Source: Druceiella hillmani (lineage: Eukaryota; Arthropoda; Insecta; Lepidoptera; Hepialidae). Taken from it: a stretch of 64,000 nucleotides of DNA. The stretch covers positions 11,721,501-11,785,500 of the forward strand of contig JAYKKI010000074.1 of the NCBI GenBank assembly GCA_039881145.1, given 5' to 3'. Below the pieces are notes generated by a model. It was not told the DNA's origin. It did not search any database and was given only the letters and a program-made list of their open reading frames with translations. Shown here in pieces: positions 1 through 13,619 of the stretch; the first letter of the stretch is position 1, and the number at the start of each line of letters is the position of its first letter. The position numbers were made by a program, and so were the translations under genes.

Positions 1-2729
1 CGTGCGCCAAAACTCCATTAAAATAGGTAATACTTTTATATTGGGACCTTGTTACATCTGAAGTCACACCCAATATAAGTCACATCCGTTACTAAAATTT
101 ATGCAAAACTAGGTATCGTGTCCTTTGCCGTTATTGAAATTCCAATGTAACCTTTTGTTGACTGTCGCCCTTATTTGAAACGAGTCCGTTTGAAATTTGG
201 TATCGTAGACCGCATGTATGTAAAATATTCTCTATTGCTGCTGTTTTATTACACGTGAACACGCCGTTGGTTCTAATGCTTTGTTTAGTTCAAAATTAAT
301 CATTTATTTCTTTGTCACCTTACTGAAAGCTACGCATTATTTATAAGAACTATCTTCAGGTATTCCATTCTTAGACATTCAATTCCTTTCTTGTACTCGT
401 ATCGAATTCCAGATTTCCTTTTTGAAATTATTGTCTTGGTGTGTATATTATTGAAGAGTTAAATAGATATTATAGTAGTTGTCAATATTCAGGCAAGCGT
501 GGAAGTAAAGAATAGTTTAGAGAAGAGATATACTATGTAATATTAATAAAAACTCTACAATACGTAACGAGGAAAAGTTTATTAATTTATCTCTTTGCTC
601 CCGCTTATCTCTGGAAACACATTTCCAATCTTATAAGTTCTTTTTTGTGTTAGAAAGCCAATATTTAGAGAAAGGTTATAAATGTAAATGACTTACTGCG
701 GAAGAACAGTGGTAAATTATGTAACAGAAGTCGGTGAACACTACCTACAAGATACAAGGCTATCAAAGATCGGCTCATTTATGGACTGATCATTTTTAGT
801 ATTCCCGCTGTTGTATTTCCAACCCCGACATGCACTGGCATGCACACCTTTGGGAAATGGAGCGAAGGTTATTAGTGACATAATGTTTAACATTTAAAGT
901 TGTTGTAAAATGTTTGTAGAACAGACACGAGTATTATTTGATGGCGGCCGAAAAGTTACTTCTGAACTTCATGCATCAAATAAAAGATTCCTTGTCAGAA
1001 ATATTTAGTTTCGAAAACGCCGTCGGGAAAATATAAAAATGTTTTGATTTAGTGACAAGATGCTTTTAAATGATTTTCTTTACCCTCAGGAGTGTAATAA
1101 TTAAAATGTATTTAACTTAACGTTAAATTTTTCCCTTTAAATAACTGATAAACGCATTAAATATAGTGGTAAAGACAACATTTCATTTCATGCCGGAAAT
1201 GAAAATTGTTAAATGATGATTACAAAAGGAATATTTTTTAGCAAAATTGTTTTTTGAACTAAATTTTTTGCTGAATTATTAGGTGTGGCGACATTAATGA
1301 ACTAATTAGGATTTTTTTTTTATTTTAAGTATTCATAATTTAGAAATATGAATAAGACGAATATTCTTTCGTTTTCTATCGTAGTATATAATTATTACAG
1401 GATAAGAAGTATTGGAGGTTATCCGTTAGTATTTTGACTAGATGATTTACAAAATTAAGTTCGTAATTTTTTTTCTAAAAATTATTATTATTCTACTTTG
1501 AAAGAGTTTAATTGTGAATGGAAAAAGTAAAAAGTCTATTAGCAATAATTTTTATTAATTCTTGAGGGAAAGGCAAAATTTATCACGCGAGCTTTTGAAG
1601 TCGCGTTGCTAATTTTGTGGATGCATTTTTAGCAAAACATTTAACGCATGACATGAGTGGTGTTATTTTATACTACAGAAATAATCAAAATTATTTTAAA
1701 ACTAACTTTCAATATTAAATTTTATAATTATTGACTTTCATAGTTGTTATAGTGTAATTAACATAATTTTTGTAAGTCGCCTTTTATGACACTATTAGTG
1801 GAATCTGCGAAACTTGATTTCATGCATTTCTTATTGTATTAACACGAAATTTGGCAATTGCGTGTATTTCTGATGACAATTCAAAAAATTTAATTTTTTT
1901 TTAAATTTTGTTTATTTTTTATTTAAAAAAATAGGTAAAAAAAATTTTCAAATTAATTTTTCACCCACTTCCAGAGGTTCGAACTATTTCAAATTTTACA
2001 CGCGTATCAAGAACCGATGGCAATACAATACTTTTTTAAAATAACTTTTTTTTAATTTAAAACAGAGAAGATTAAAAAAATTAAAATTGTGTGACTTAGT
2101 TCCGAAAACTGTGCGACACTTTTCTCAAAGAGAAAATTAAATAAATACATTTTAGATTCTAAAATAATAATTTCATGACAATAAAACCCACATATTTATT
2201 ATTTTATTTGAGCATATTTGTCAGTGAAATATGAAATATGATTAGAACGTCTTTATAGCAGCTGATTTTTTCACAATTTCCAGAAAAATTACATTAGATT
2301 GACGTAGCTTATATGCAAGTAAAACTTACACAAAGATAATATAAATTATATTAATAATTTATTTGTAAAATATACCTTTATAATACGCTTGTCTATTACC
2401 CGAGCTCTGTCTTTGCTGTGATAATTGTGACTGCAATAGGTTTCATTATTATTGCTATTACTTTTCATTGCCATTACTGTCTATACTGTCTTTTATTATA
2501 ATATATTATAGAAGATACATTGAAGGTAAATAAAATCTAGGTACTTGTATTATTATTGTGATTCAAATAATAAAAATATTAGACGAAGACAAAACATGCC
2601 GGTGCAGAAATGAAGTTACTTAAATTTTGATCAAAATAATTGTTACTACTTTTTGATAAAAAGTTTATGTCAGTTTCCTATATAATATATTAAAATTATA
2701 TTTAAAGTGAGGTCATTTTTATGGCTTCT
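1..2729. other. AT-rich spacer, no gene seen
   Basis: No long open frame or recognisable domain on either strand. The stretch has long A and T runs, especially near 1890-1945 and 2040-2080. A slightly GC-richer pocket near 720-1010 shows no coding frame I can defend. Confidence 0.6.
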
Positions 2730-3010
2730 ACCTCAAAAGGAAAAAAGGAATCGTTATAGGATCACTTCGCTGTCGGTGGGTCAATCAAGACCCATTTTCT
2801 CAAGAAAACGTCGCGGTATTAAGTTGAAGTTAATATCAAATACTTAAATCTACGGTCGCTGCTTCATAGCAAGCTTCTAAGTTAACGCAATCAAGGAGAA
2901 CTCTAAAAATAGGGCCATTGGAGCTGCATATTTTGACACTCACAAATAAATCACAACCTCTAGAATACTTTCCTTTGACCTAGAATACGGTAGTTGACTC
3001 ATTCTAAATT
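2730..3010 (+). repeat. Old interspersed repeat copy, non-coding
   Basis: The wording of this stretch (tcaagaccc, ttctcaagaaaacg, atatcaaatactta, caagcttctaagttaacgca, tttgacactcaca, ttgacctagaat) resembles a repeat tail I associate with many insect genomes, probably from a non-LTR retrotransposon. The resemblance is from memory and unaligned. The copy is diverged and carries no protein frame. Confidence 0.4.
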
Positions 3011-4829
3011 TTGTTATTTTTCGTACAATATTGTGAAATATAAGTTATTTAAAAACCAGTCTTGAAAAAAATTCAAAAATTGATTGAAAAATAAGCCAGT
3101 TATAGGCTTCTAAATTTGAATATACGGATAGGGTTGGGTATATACCTGTCTCTTTTCCTCTTGTAGAATATAATGTGCAATATTAAAAATGACCTCACAA
3201 CACAGTATTCCCGTCCTTGCCTAAAGATTAAATTTAAACTTTTATAACTCGGTCAATTTTTAAGATTATTAAAAAAATTTTTCACTCTTCATCAGCTTGT
3301 ACCTTGAAATTATGATTAATGAAATAAAAAAAATTTAGTCAAATATCCAATTGTGAAATTTGATAAGCAGCAAAGCGTAAGATCTTGCTTCCTGACAAAT
3401 TTGGCATAAGTAAACGAAAAAATGATTAATTTGTATATGAGATAAAGTAAATATTTTTTAAAATATACGCTTGTGAAAGATATAGTACGCAATAGGTTTT
3501 CATTATGAAAAAGTAAAATTTTGTAAATAGTATAATAAGAATATTATGTTCCATTAAATCTTTATAAATGGATAAATGTGCTCGTGTTTGACAGGCATTT
3601 TTTTTCTTTTATTTGTTTACTTCAATTAAATTTCCGTATTTAACTTTATATTATACATTTCTCGGTGTTGTACGTGTGATGCTTATATTAAGAGGAATCT
3701 CCTGGAGAATCAATTTATTAGTAAATTTTTATGATTAATTCAGCAGTTCTAAAAATTTTTACGTGTATTTTTAAGTTTTGACTTAAATACATTATTAACA
3801 AATGTATTTTTTTTCATTAAAAGAGAATTATTTATTCGTTAAAAATGGGATACCTGTTTTTTTATTGGTTTTGAAAGTATAATTTTCATAATATGACATA
3901 TATTGTAGAAATGTATTTTAAGACTTTTTTAGAAAAGTGTCTGTACTCTTTCTCTCATGATCAATGTCACCTAAAGCAGTTATATTGCTTGGAAGAGGGG
4001 TTCTTCTTTATTCTTTAAGATGTTGTATGTATAAATTTTATGTATTGTGTGAAAAATATCTAAAATACCTAAATATGCTAAAATTCAATAAATTAACAAA
4101 ATTTAGAATATAAATTTCTATATTATTTTTGAAAATTGCTGTTTTTATTTTACAGACAAGTTAAATTGGGGGTTCTTAAATATAAGTAAAATTAAGAACA
4201 TGTTTATCGATTTCTTATTATTAGAATGAATTACGTGTGCGTTTGTGTGACTTTATGCTACTAGAGTTTTAACACGACGTTTCATTTACGTGAGTGACGA
4301 AATAATGTTTTGCCCTTAGCGTTTCAAATTAATACACGAAGGTTTGAAAAGTTAATTTGGTTTAGAAAAAACTCGAAGAAAATTGTAACATTGTCGAATG
4401 AAACTTCCACTCGTTTGTAACTTTGAGCCCAGACAGCTTGTGTGAGTGCCGTACGCGGCTCGTCATTACCGTCAACAATTATGCATTTTGTGAATTATTC
4501 TACTGAATAATGAAAACTGTAACCCAATATTATGGATATTGGTTGATAGTTCAAATTGGCGGTTAGTAGAAAGAGAACGAATATTTCAAATTGGAAAACT
4601 ATGTATTTTGCCGAATTGTGTTAAGGTTAGACGTTCGGCATTTATGTTATTAAATCAGTTATTATCGACGTTGAATATTTTCGATAAAAAGACATAAACA
4701 TTACAAAGTCGTAAATATTACATGAATGTTCACTTTGTAAAATGTTACCAATAATATATTATGGCCACGTTATGAGGAGTTGATATGACTCGAACGATTC
4801 TTGACATATATAACTACAGGAAGAAGTAA
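3011..4829. other. AT-rich spacer, no gene seen
   Basis: No coding frame, hairpin or tandem repeat stands out. A GC-richer patch near 4430-4480 is too short to interpret. Confidence 0.6.
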
Positions 4830-4940
4830 GGAAGGCCTCCCCTGATTTGGAGGACCGTTTTAAACAGCGACCTGAAGAAATCCAAAATAGACGTCTTGGC
4901 GCTCTCATTTGAGAAAATCTATGACGAAAGCTGTTTCTAA
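4830..4940 (+). pseudogene. C-terminal scrap of a non-LTR retrotransposon reverse transcriptase
   Basis: An unbroken 36-codon frame ends at a TAA. It reads GRPPLIWRTVL at the start and continues with NSDLKKSKIDVLAL. The pattern GRP-x-x-x-W, then an aspartate and lysine-rich helix, then a tryptophan-poor tail is the usual last segment of endonuclease/reverse-transcriptase polyproteins of the group that carries a C-terminal GRP-W motif. The upstream catalytic part is absent, so this is a 5'-truncated or deleted copy. A (CA)n/(AT)n microsatellite starts 50 bp downstream, as is common just after a retrotransposon tail. The match is by motif only and short, so chance resemblance is possible. Confidence 0.4.
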
Positions 4941-4990
4941 ATGTAACATGAAAATGTTAGGCAAAGCATGAGAGAGAGGAAGATTATAAA

Positions 4991-5022
4991 CAATATATAT
5001 ACACACTCACACACACACACAG

Positions 5023-5053
<31 letters not shown>

Positions 5054-5060
5054 CACACAC

Positions 5061-5137
<77 letters not shown>
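4991..5137. repeat. Compound (CA)n/(AT)n microsatellite
   Basis: An interrupted CA tract (about 5000-5034) is followed by AT, a short CA block, then a long uninterrupted AT run (about 5063-5134). Open frames across it are artefacts of the dinucleotide repeat. Confidence 0.95.
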
Positions 5138-5139
<2 letters not shown>

Positions 5140-5140
<1 letters not shown>

Positions 5141-8100
5141 TATGTGTGTTAGGATTTATAGTTTCTCTATTATTTCTTCCTTTGATCATTTATTAGTTCA
5201 TGAAATAAATGTTATGCCATACAGCAATACTATGATGTCTGGCGTAGCACACGTGTCCTACCCAAATATTAATGTGAAACTGCGTAGCTAGGTAAGGTAT
5301 ATACTGGTATATGCAAATATAAAAAGTAACTAGATTTTCAGCATGTACAAATACATTATGTAGTAAACATTAGCACGTAGATAGGTAAGTAAGAAGACAG
5401 TTTTGTATAAAGACAAATGACAAATAGAATATTAGTAGGCAAATATGTAGTTTGTGCAGGTATATAGAGGCTTGGAACACTGATTTCGATGAAGTCAAAA
5501 GAGGGAAGTGATTTGTATATTCGTATGTACGTGCGTGTGTATGTACACATGCATGTACCTATGTACAAATTTATTTAGGTCCACGATTCTCCGCCAACTG
5601 CTGTTCTAATTTTAATAAATTATATATTATCGATATTGAATTCGTAGTGAGTTCCTGATATTCCGTTTAACACAGGATATAAGTTAGGCGTTTAACATGG
5701 AAAAATAATCCTATTCCAAAAAAAAATTAACTGACTTCAAATAACTATTGAAAAAGTAGTGCAGTGAAAAGCACAAAATATTAAAAAAATGGAATGCTAA
5801 GTTGAAACTTTTGGGGTTAAATATCATTTAGCAAATATAAAGGAATTGGAAAAATACGGCTATTTCCAAAGATTTTTTCAATCGTTTCTAAATAAAATGT
5901 AACATATATCTATGTGTATTTAGGTGGGCATGTATGTGGGATAAGACAGAAGTATCGACAATGAAAATAACCGAATATATTCAGTTATTATCAAATAAAA
6001 TATTGATTATAACTTAATTCAATGAGTAAGGATTCCGAAGTGCTTATTGTCTCTTTACTGAATGTTATCCATGTAATTTCTATACAATGAAATTATTTTT
6101 TGTTAGTTTTCATTACATTGTCTACTGTTTATTTAATTTTTATTATATTTGAGCTAGACAGGTCATAGTAATTGGTTTCGTTTAAACACTTAACTTCATA
6201 AAATTGACGGGGAATTGAGATAAGTTTTTAAAAAACTGCCACGAAACCATTTTATCGATATTATTTTCGATTCTTTAAGTAAGTATATGATGAAAATGAT
6301 TACTTATATAATTTTATTACAAATCAAAAGGTGGAAGAAAAACTTAAAGAAGGAAATATTATTTTCAATTTTTTTTCGTGGAAACAACTCAACATATAGA
6401 AAAACCGACTTAGACTCTTAATAAGATAAATAAACACACAGACTCATCTATCAATACTATACAGGAGCCAGCAATACGCTGAAGTTGCGGGAGCCTTCTC
6501 AGAAGAACCCTTGTCATTAAACATTCATTGTGTCAAATTAATTTTAAGCAAGTCGACTAAATATTTCTTTTTATAAAGACACGGAACATCTTTTCAATAG
6601 ATGCCAACGTATAAAAAATAAATAAGTCGTATTCCGAACAACCCTATTATTTGTTTATTTTTACCCTTATAAATAGCCCTTTAAAACAATAAACAAAACC
6701 CACTTATGCTCGTATATTGAATTAATTTTTTTAGGTCCTTATTTTATATGTATATATATTTTACACAGACGGATAATGATCGGGCAGATTTTGAATAATC
6801 TTATAAGGGTTCCGTATATCTTTTTCAAGCGCGAAACATTAAAATGTAAATATAATATATTTTATGAATTGATTTATTATCTACGAATAATATACTAAAC
6901 AAATTTTGTGGCCATGAAACAATGGCTGCAAAAATTATTATAAAATATTTCAGGAATAATTTATTTTATTTCAGGAATATTTTCAAGTTTTCCACCGAAT
7001 TTAGTTATTCTATATATATCGACGTATTCCATGCATTATCATTGTGAAGCAGTACTGAAATAAAACCAATAAATCAGACCTCACATGCTTTATTTTCAGT
7101 AAACAAAGTACAGTTTTTACAATTTCTGCTAAAACTTGCAACAAACTTTTTATCAGCACTTGGAGTCTGCGTTTATTCAGAAAAAAATATTTTCAGAAAT
7201 GGCATCGGGAAAGATTAAAGGAAATTATCCTCGCAATGCAGGAAAAATAATATTATAACCGACTAATTTTATACTTTGATTATAATATTTAATCAATCTG
7301 TAAAATGATAATGAAAATTACATAATAATAATATTTTGATATTTTAAGTCAAACTCCTCAAATTTACAAATAAATTGTAGGTATTTGTTATTCGACCTAA
7401 CACTAACTATGTGACAATTTTTATTCCTCTGAAACAGTATTGAAGGTAATATTTAAAACTGAATAAATGTTCGCTCTTCTTTATGATGTCGTGTGGTCCC
7501 CAGTATGCTGAAAGACGCATAACCGTGGAAATAATATAATTAACGTGGAAATAGTACATCTCGAGATCAGTACGAGACACAAAATATTTTTTGATTATTT
7601 TGTACAAAGAAACCCATAGCACGCTGCATAATTAATTAACTTAAAAACAGCTTGTATGTAAAACATGCGTTTATTTTATTGAGATCTTTTAATTTGTTAT
7701 CCAGGTATGAATTATATTTAAACTTTTATTATTAATTTTTGTAACCAGGTATTTTGAGAATATTATCTTCACGTTATTGAAAATTTAAATGCCCAAAATT
7801 AGAATGATTGGAGGGGGCCACAGTCATTCTTGGCAGAGATATATTTTAATAATTATGCAACGAAATGTATATAAATTATCAAATATATGTGTTATAGTGT
7901 ACATAGTGTGAATATTAACTCGGTATATTAAATGTAATCTTGTCTATACAATAACACGTATTTTAGATATTTCCTTTAATGAATGGAATACTAAATGGCA
8001 AGCAAATTAAGAGTATAGCATATATTGTACAAATTTACAATGTATATAATATATATGCTACGAAGTTGTACTTACATAATATGTACTACGGCGTTGTTCA

Positions 8101-8940
8101 TTTCATAATTCAAGTTGCCCCAAAATATGAAACTAAAATTACCATGATTTTAAAGTAATACTACATTTTCTAGCCTGCAATACTCTGTGAATGCTAAACT
8201 TTACACATCCATAAAATTTAAGAAATTCTGGGTCCCCAAACGGAAGTTGCTGCGAGTTCGCAGAGCAATTGAAATTCACGCAGGGAAATCTCGACCCTTT
8301 TATATTGCACACCCACTGGCCGTAATATGCATTTTCTGAAACCCTTCACCTTCAGACGACTTGTTCGGTATATATGCGTGAGCTTTGCTATGTGAAAACT
8401 TGTAGATGTATTTATATGTAAATAAATAGGGATGTTTTTGTTAATTTTTTTCATTAAAAGTCTAAATGCAATGTATACCGTTTTACTTGAAATTTTAGGC
8501 TGAATAATATGGTAAATAATACTGGAGTCCAACTGACTAAATTTACATACTTAAATAAAGGATTACGGCAGACCTAAGAAACTCGTTATAGCGAATTAAA
8601 TAATGAAAGAGACTGAGATAGATTTATGTTTTCATATGGAAATAATTTAGTAAAGCGTTATATATATTAGCACAATAGTGTAACGGAATGTTAATACGAT
8701 CAAAAATACTTAAATATTTCGTGATACTATATGTATGTAAAAATTTCTATGATAAACCTAGATATGCACTGAGAGAAAATTGTTGAGTAAATTGTTTATA
8801 CATAAGCTTACATAAGACAGAAAATGGCAAATATAAATCGATAGTTTAAAATTCGAATTTGTCATACGCTGGTGAAATAAACCTCAATTCACCTTTTTTA
8901 AGTATTTCAACGTGTCTACCAAAGGTATCGCATTTAATTT
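5140..8940. other. AT-rich spacer, no gene seen
   Basis: No supported gene. A GC-richer patch at about 8225-8345 is open on the minus strand (frame 8218-8532), but it has no recognisable domain and is surrounded by non-coding DNA. The tgtatgtacatg-type words near 5525-5570 are low complexity. Confidence 0.5.
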
Positions 8941-8946
8941 TTTTAA

Positions 8947-9045
8947 ATATGGAGTTAATATTTTACTTCAACTAAAAATTAATTGGTATCTAAACTATTT
9001 AGATACCAATTAATTTTCAGTTGAAGTAAAATTTTAACTCCATAT
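8947..9045. repeat. Foldback (inverted-repeat) element, about 48-bp arms
   Basis: The left arm, 8947-8994, runs from atatggagttaa to attggtatcta. It is repeated in reverse complement at 8998-9045 with only a few differences and almost no spacer; the centre is near 8996. There is no coding content. It could be a tiny MITE or a palindrome made by a replication template switch. Confidence 0.85.
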
Positions 9046-9662
9046 AATATTTTATACAAAACATAGATTAGGAGAACATGGATTTCTTGACACCACAGGA
9101 CACGCTACAAAATATGCTCTAATGAATATAGATCGACTATACATAACAAACTTTATTATCTTTTTACGATGTTGGGTAAACAAATTTTAAGTACGTAAGT
9201 AATTGCAGAAAGTAAGTTTAGTTCTTGGGCCCAAAGCTTTTAAAGAAAAGTGGCCTGAAGTGTCACGGAGAGTTCGCATTCCTACAGCCGTTTTAGGAAT
9301 ATAAAGTATTCAGTTGCAAATATAAGTATATTGTTAGCCACGAAAGTAATTCTTCATGGAAATATCGGTATTTTCAAAGTTATACAAAATTGTAGGTTGT
9401 TAATAAAAATTGGGTGTACATAATCAACAATAAATTCAGATAATCAGTGCAAAGTTTTTGTCATTGGATTAGGAGTATGTTGATTAATTGTTCAGTAAAT
9501 AGCACAGGTCGAGTTATTTGAAGTTTTCTTTCTTCCAATCCTTTTTCAAAGTATTGTGAGCACTACTTAAAACGCTTGTATTATTGAAAAGCTTGTGTTA
9601 TTATTCCTTCCATTAATAATTTAAATATTGCTCGATTTATTGCGATATAATTTTTAATATTC

Positions 9663-9930
9663 CGGTAAAAATAATTTTCCAATTTAATTGATGGTCACAG
9701 TTACATTGAAATGTATATAAAAATGTATTAATTATCTTGCAGTTTATATAAGCTATATAAAAAAGTGTACAATATCCGCGATCTATGTAAAAAATCGGTA
9801 AATATAATTTTCCAAATTTAGTTGATAGTCACAGTTACATTGAAATGTACATAAAAATGTATTAATTATCTCGCAGTTTATATAAACTATATAAAAAAGT
9901 GTGCAATATTCACGACCTATATAAAAAATC
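9663..9930. repeat. Two-copy tandem duplication, 133-bp period
   Basis: Copy 1 begins at 9663 and copy 2 at 9796. Both run from cggtaaa through gtcacagttacattgaaatg, aatgtattaattatc and the gcagtttatata block to a final ataaaaaatc. The copies differ by scattered substitutions and a small indel, so the duplication is not recent. No frame runs through it. Confidence 0.9.
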
Positions 9931-9999
9931 TAGGAAACGCTGTGTAAACTTTTTATTTATTGATAAACACGTTTAGTTGTTTTGTTGAAAGCTACCACG

Positions 10000-10021
10000 G
10001 GCATATGTCAAGACATATGCC
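10000..10021. repeat. Short perfect hairpin
   Basis: ggcatatgtc is followed by aa and then gacatatgcc: a perfect 10-bp stem with a 2-base loop. There is no T-run or gene beside it to suggest a terminator role. Confidence 0.6.
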
Positions 10022-11392
10022 AAACTAAAATTTTCTTTCTATGGTTGACAGAAGTAAACATTTATTTTGTTCAAATTAATAGCTGATCAATATATCACAA
10101 TAGTAAAACCTAGCAAGTAACAAGAAAACGGAAATACATTGTTATTACCTATGCGCATTAAAGTAAAAAAAGCACCTGCAATATCAATTTATAATCCCTG
10201 AATGGAAAAATATGTGGTTTATTTATTCAAATCTTATATTCTAAAATTACGGTTATTGTCATAATATACGTATAAAACTATTGAAACGTATGTATGTTAT
10301 TTCCTAGATAGATATAAATTATTCCTTTGGTTTTAGCCAACAAATTAGTTATTTTGCTTATTTTGATATTCTAAATAAAATATGTGTTAAATTTCAAACT
10401 TCTAGATTTCCTGGAAATGACCTGTAGCTTTGGATTATCGATTAGTGAGTAGGTGATTAAACGAATATTCCACGAAACTAATTATATTTGATATCAAATC
10501 AAAACTGGATCAAGTGAAGTTAAGAATCTACTAATTAAATTAAGTATACACTTCCTATATTTTTAAAAGTTCAATTTGAATTTTTTGGAATTCTTTAATG
10601 CTCATTTATGACGATATTAGGATAACTGAGTAGTGCTTCGGGTAAAGTGTACAGTACTGAACAATGTACGGAACTTGACGCATCTATATACAATTGCAGA
10701 ATATTGCAGATAGTAAGGTTGAAAAATAATTTTTCTAAAATTTTTAATTTAATTATTACGGTTGTAATAAATTACAATTATTTTTATATATATTTCTCTG
10801 ATTATCCCAGGAAATTTCAAGATAGAGCAAGCATTATTTGTAGTGTTCCGTAACTATGTGCAATTATGAATCCATTGTCAATTGCATAAACATCACCTTA
10901 TGCCCCTTTATGCACAAGAAATCGCATGTAACTTTGCTCTAATTATATATCACATGAATTAGATAGTAAGTGTGTACTGGCAGTCGGAAGCTAAGGAAAC
11001 CCTTTCGTCCAATTGTCGAAGAAGCATTTTCTTTATTCTCCGCGATAAGTAGTCGTTTTGTTACTATGCGAGCTTTTGTCCCTAGCGTTCGGAGGAGATT
11101 CGATTATTACTCCAGATTTTGATAAGAGTAGATTCTCTATCCTAAAAGTTTATTTTCTTTACCTACAAATTGTTATTGCTTCCTTTATTTCAGAGGATTC
11201 TAAACATTTCAAGAAATATAGTGGATTGAGATACAAAAACACAAAATAGCTCTAGTTATTACTGTTTTTTTGACAAAAGGGTGGGTTTTTGATAAATGCG
11301 TAATTATAAACAGCGTCGGTGGCTATGTTCCTCATTAGTTTTGGCTTAATTATTATTTGTAATTAAATAAATATAAATAATCACTTCATTTT
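10022..11392. other. AT-rich spacer, no gene seen
   Basis: No supported gene. A GC-richer patch near 10980-11100 overlaps a short plus-strand frame (11058-11249) without recognisable features. Confidence 0.55.
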
Positions 11393-11440
11393 TATTCGCA
11401 ACTAAATGAAACTACGTGATGTAGTATTATATCTGCTTTA
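11393..11440 (+). repeat. Fragment of a dispersed foldback family
   Basis: The words aaatgaaactacgtgatgta and gtattat-tctgcttta match the outer left arm of the foldback element at 26471-26690 and the fragment at 26866-26905. The three copies share the core ctacgtgatgtagtattat. This one lies just before an (AT)n run. Confidence 0.7.
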
Positions 11441-11455
11441 TTTCAATATAAATAA

Positions 11456-11456
<1 letters not shown>

Positions 11457-11509
<53 letters not shown>
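11457..11509. repeat. (AT)n microsatellite
   Basis: About 26 uninterrupted AT units. They are bracketed by near-identical short words (tttcaatataaataat before, tttcaatataagtaat after), so the flanks look duplicated. Confidence 0.95.
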
Positions 11510-11512
<3 letters not shown>

Positions 11513-13369
11513 CAATATAAGTAATAGAATTCAATATAAATAATATTAACGAAATTTCTGAATTTCACTTCAATCCGTTTCGTAGCCTTGTATATCCTGG
11601 AGGTGGATAAAAATACTTGAATTTATATTAAGTAAACACAAATTATTTAAAAAACATGGAAAATTAAATTAAATTTAATTGTCTTCATTGATTAATGCTT
11701 TAGTCACTAATACTTACGAAAGCTGATGTACACATATACCACCCTAAATATATTTTACAGTAAGGTAATTGTTCCCAATAACAATTTGTTATAATGTTAT
11801 ATATGAGCCTTGTAATTAATTAACACATTAATGTTCGTATACAAATAGATACAGAAAAAATTAACTTGTTATCATGAAACCAACGGTTTATTTAACACGA
11901 TGTGAATAAATTCAAATTATTCATATGGATTAATAAGTTTCTGAAATCTAAAGCCCATAAAAGATAAAGTACAATTTGTATTTAAAACAGAGTTATTATG
12001 CTAGAAAAAAACTGTACCGTTTTTGTTTGAATCATAACAAAACTTACAGAAAGCAAGTAATTTATTTTTGACACCACTTATGCAGTTGTAGTATTGATAT
12101 CGCTCGTTATTATTAAGTAGCAATGTAGAATTATGCTACCATAAATAAAGTTCGTAACATTTAATCTATTTCTGAATGCTAGACCCATAAGTAATATATT
12201 TCGGATCTCTATGCTGAAATATGCGAATGTTCTCGTGTCCAGTGCCAGTTTTGACAACGCGACATGCGGCGGAAATGACGCCGGCTCGTCCATACATTCA
12301 ATTAAAACTTGTTCTCTAAATAGTATTACTTTGTAAAGCTTTTACGTTTGATGGTTTGGAACTTCGTAACAGTACATAGCTAATATACCGACATTATTTT
12401 TGACTAAATACACAGTCAATTTGATTACATAGGGATAATATAATTATCATTATACGTCTTTATGATTTGGAAGTGATGTTAGTACGTTTAGATATAAATG
12501 CAAAGAAATTGAATTATTTTTGCAATAATCCGATTTCTTGAGAATACGATGCAAATTAAAATATATTTTGTTCCACTTAATATGAATTAGTTTATATCAT
12601 AAAATAAACCGCCAGATATTTTTGTATTTATGCGATTTTCTCAGAAACTACCAATCTAATTTTATTCCAATTTTCTTTAATAAATTTACTATTAAGAATT
12701 AGATGTAAAAGTTCTGCATATTTTATGAGAATTATTTAATTTGTAAGGATTATGTCGAGAAAAATTAATTGATCGGAGAGGCGCGCGCTGCTCTGTTTTG
12801 TTTCGGACAATACTTATGGGGCCTATTTATTACCTTTTGACTATGGTTTTTGCATTAAATGGCCATATTTGACGTTCTTATCCTAAGAAACTGAAAGACT
12901 TCAACAATTTTGACATATTGAATAGCGAAAAACAAATATTAGTAGAGTTAATGGCAGCCTCGATTTTAGCAATTTTTTCTCATGTATTTTTATAAAGCCA
13001 AAATTTTAAAGTAAGTTTTTCATGAAATACGCCAGGGCGCTTTCTAGCTCATGGATCTAACTACTTTACACAAGCAAATGGAATGAAAAATATTAACATT
13101 ATATCATAAAAAGTGGTTTAGTTTATAGCGGCCTCAGAATTTTTAAATATCTATGGAATACCAAAAAAATTCTATTCAATACCACAAAAGTGCTGAAACA
13201 CTCAGAATTAAATTTAAATTTCTCCTTGTAGTAGTAAACATTAAAATCATTACGCAAAATTTATAATATAATAATCGCTGGTTCATTAGAAATCTAAACT
13301 AAGAAACCATTATTATAAAATTTTAAATATACGTAAATACAGTTGCCAAATAGCTACATAACAGGATAC
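11510..13369. other. AT-rich spacer, no gene seen
   Basis: A GC-richer pocket at about 12230-12295 is open on the minus strand and begins with MDEPASFPPHVALSK, but it loses any coding character within about 30 codons. Another GC pocket with ggcgcgcgc lies near 12780. Neither is assignable. Confidence 0.5.
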
Positions 13370-13480
13370 GCCGGGTGGTCATTTTCAATACCGCGCGAGC
13401 GCCCGTTAACGTTGTACCTGTGTCGAATGTTTTCTCGCCAAACGACCAACCGTAAACCTTATAGCGCGACTAACTAGTTT
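13370..13480. other. GC-rich segment upstream of the Mutator-like gene
   Basis: CpG-containing sequence (cgcgcgagcgcccgttaacg, then a cgccaaacgacc block) stands out from the AT-rich surroundings. It lies 140 bp before the first exon of the broken transposase gene, so it may be the element's promoter or terminal region. I could not find a matching inverted copy after the gene. Confidence 0.3.
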
Positions 13481-13619
13481 TTATCACGTAAGTGTTCTTT
13501 GTAACTCTTGTTATATTGAACAATTATTTTATATGGAAAAACTTATGTTGACTGGTTATAATTTTTTAATAGAAATCTTTACTTACTAACTGTTACGTAC
13601 ATATCTAGCATGAATCGAA

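Noticed and set aside
4968..5291. Frames across the CA/AT microsatellite (His-Thr and Ile-Tyr repeats)
   Set aside because: The protein is a direct translation of dinucleotide repeats and is open on both strands; the same holds at 54847-55154.
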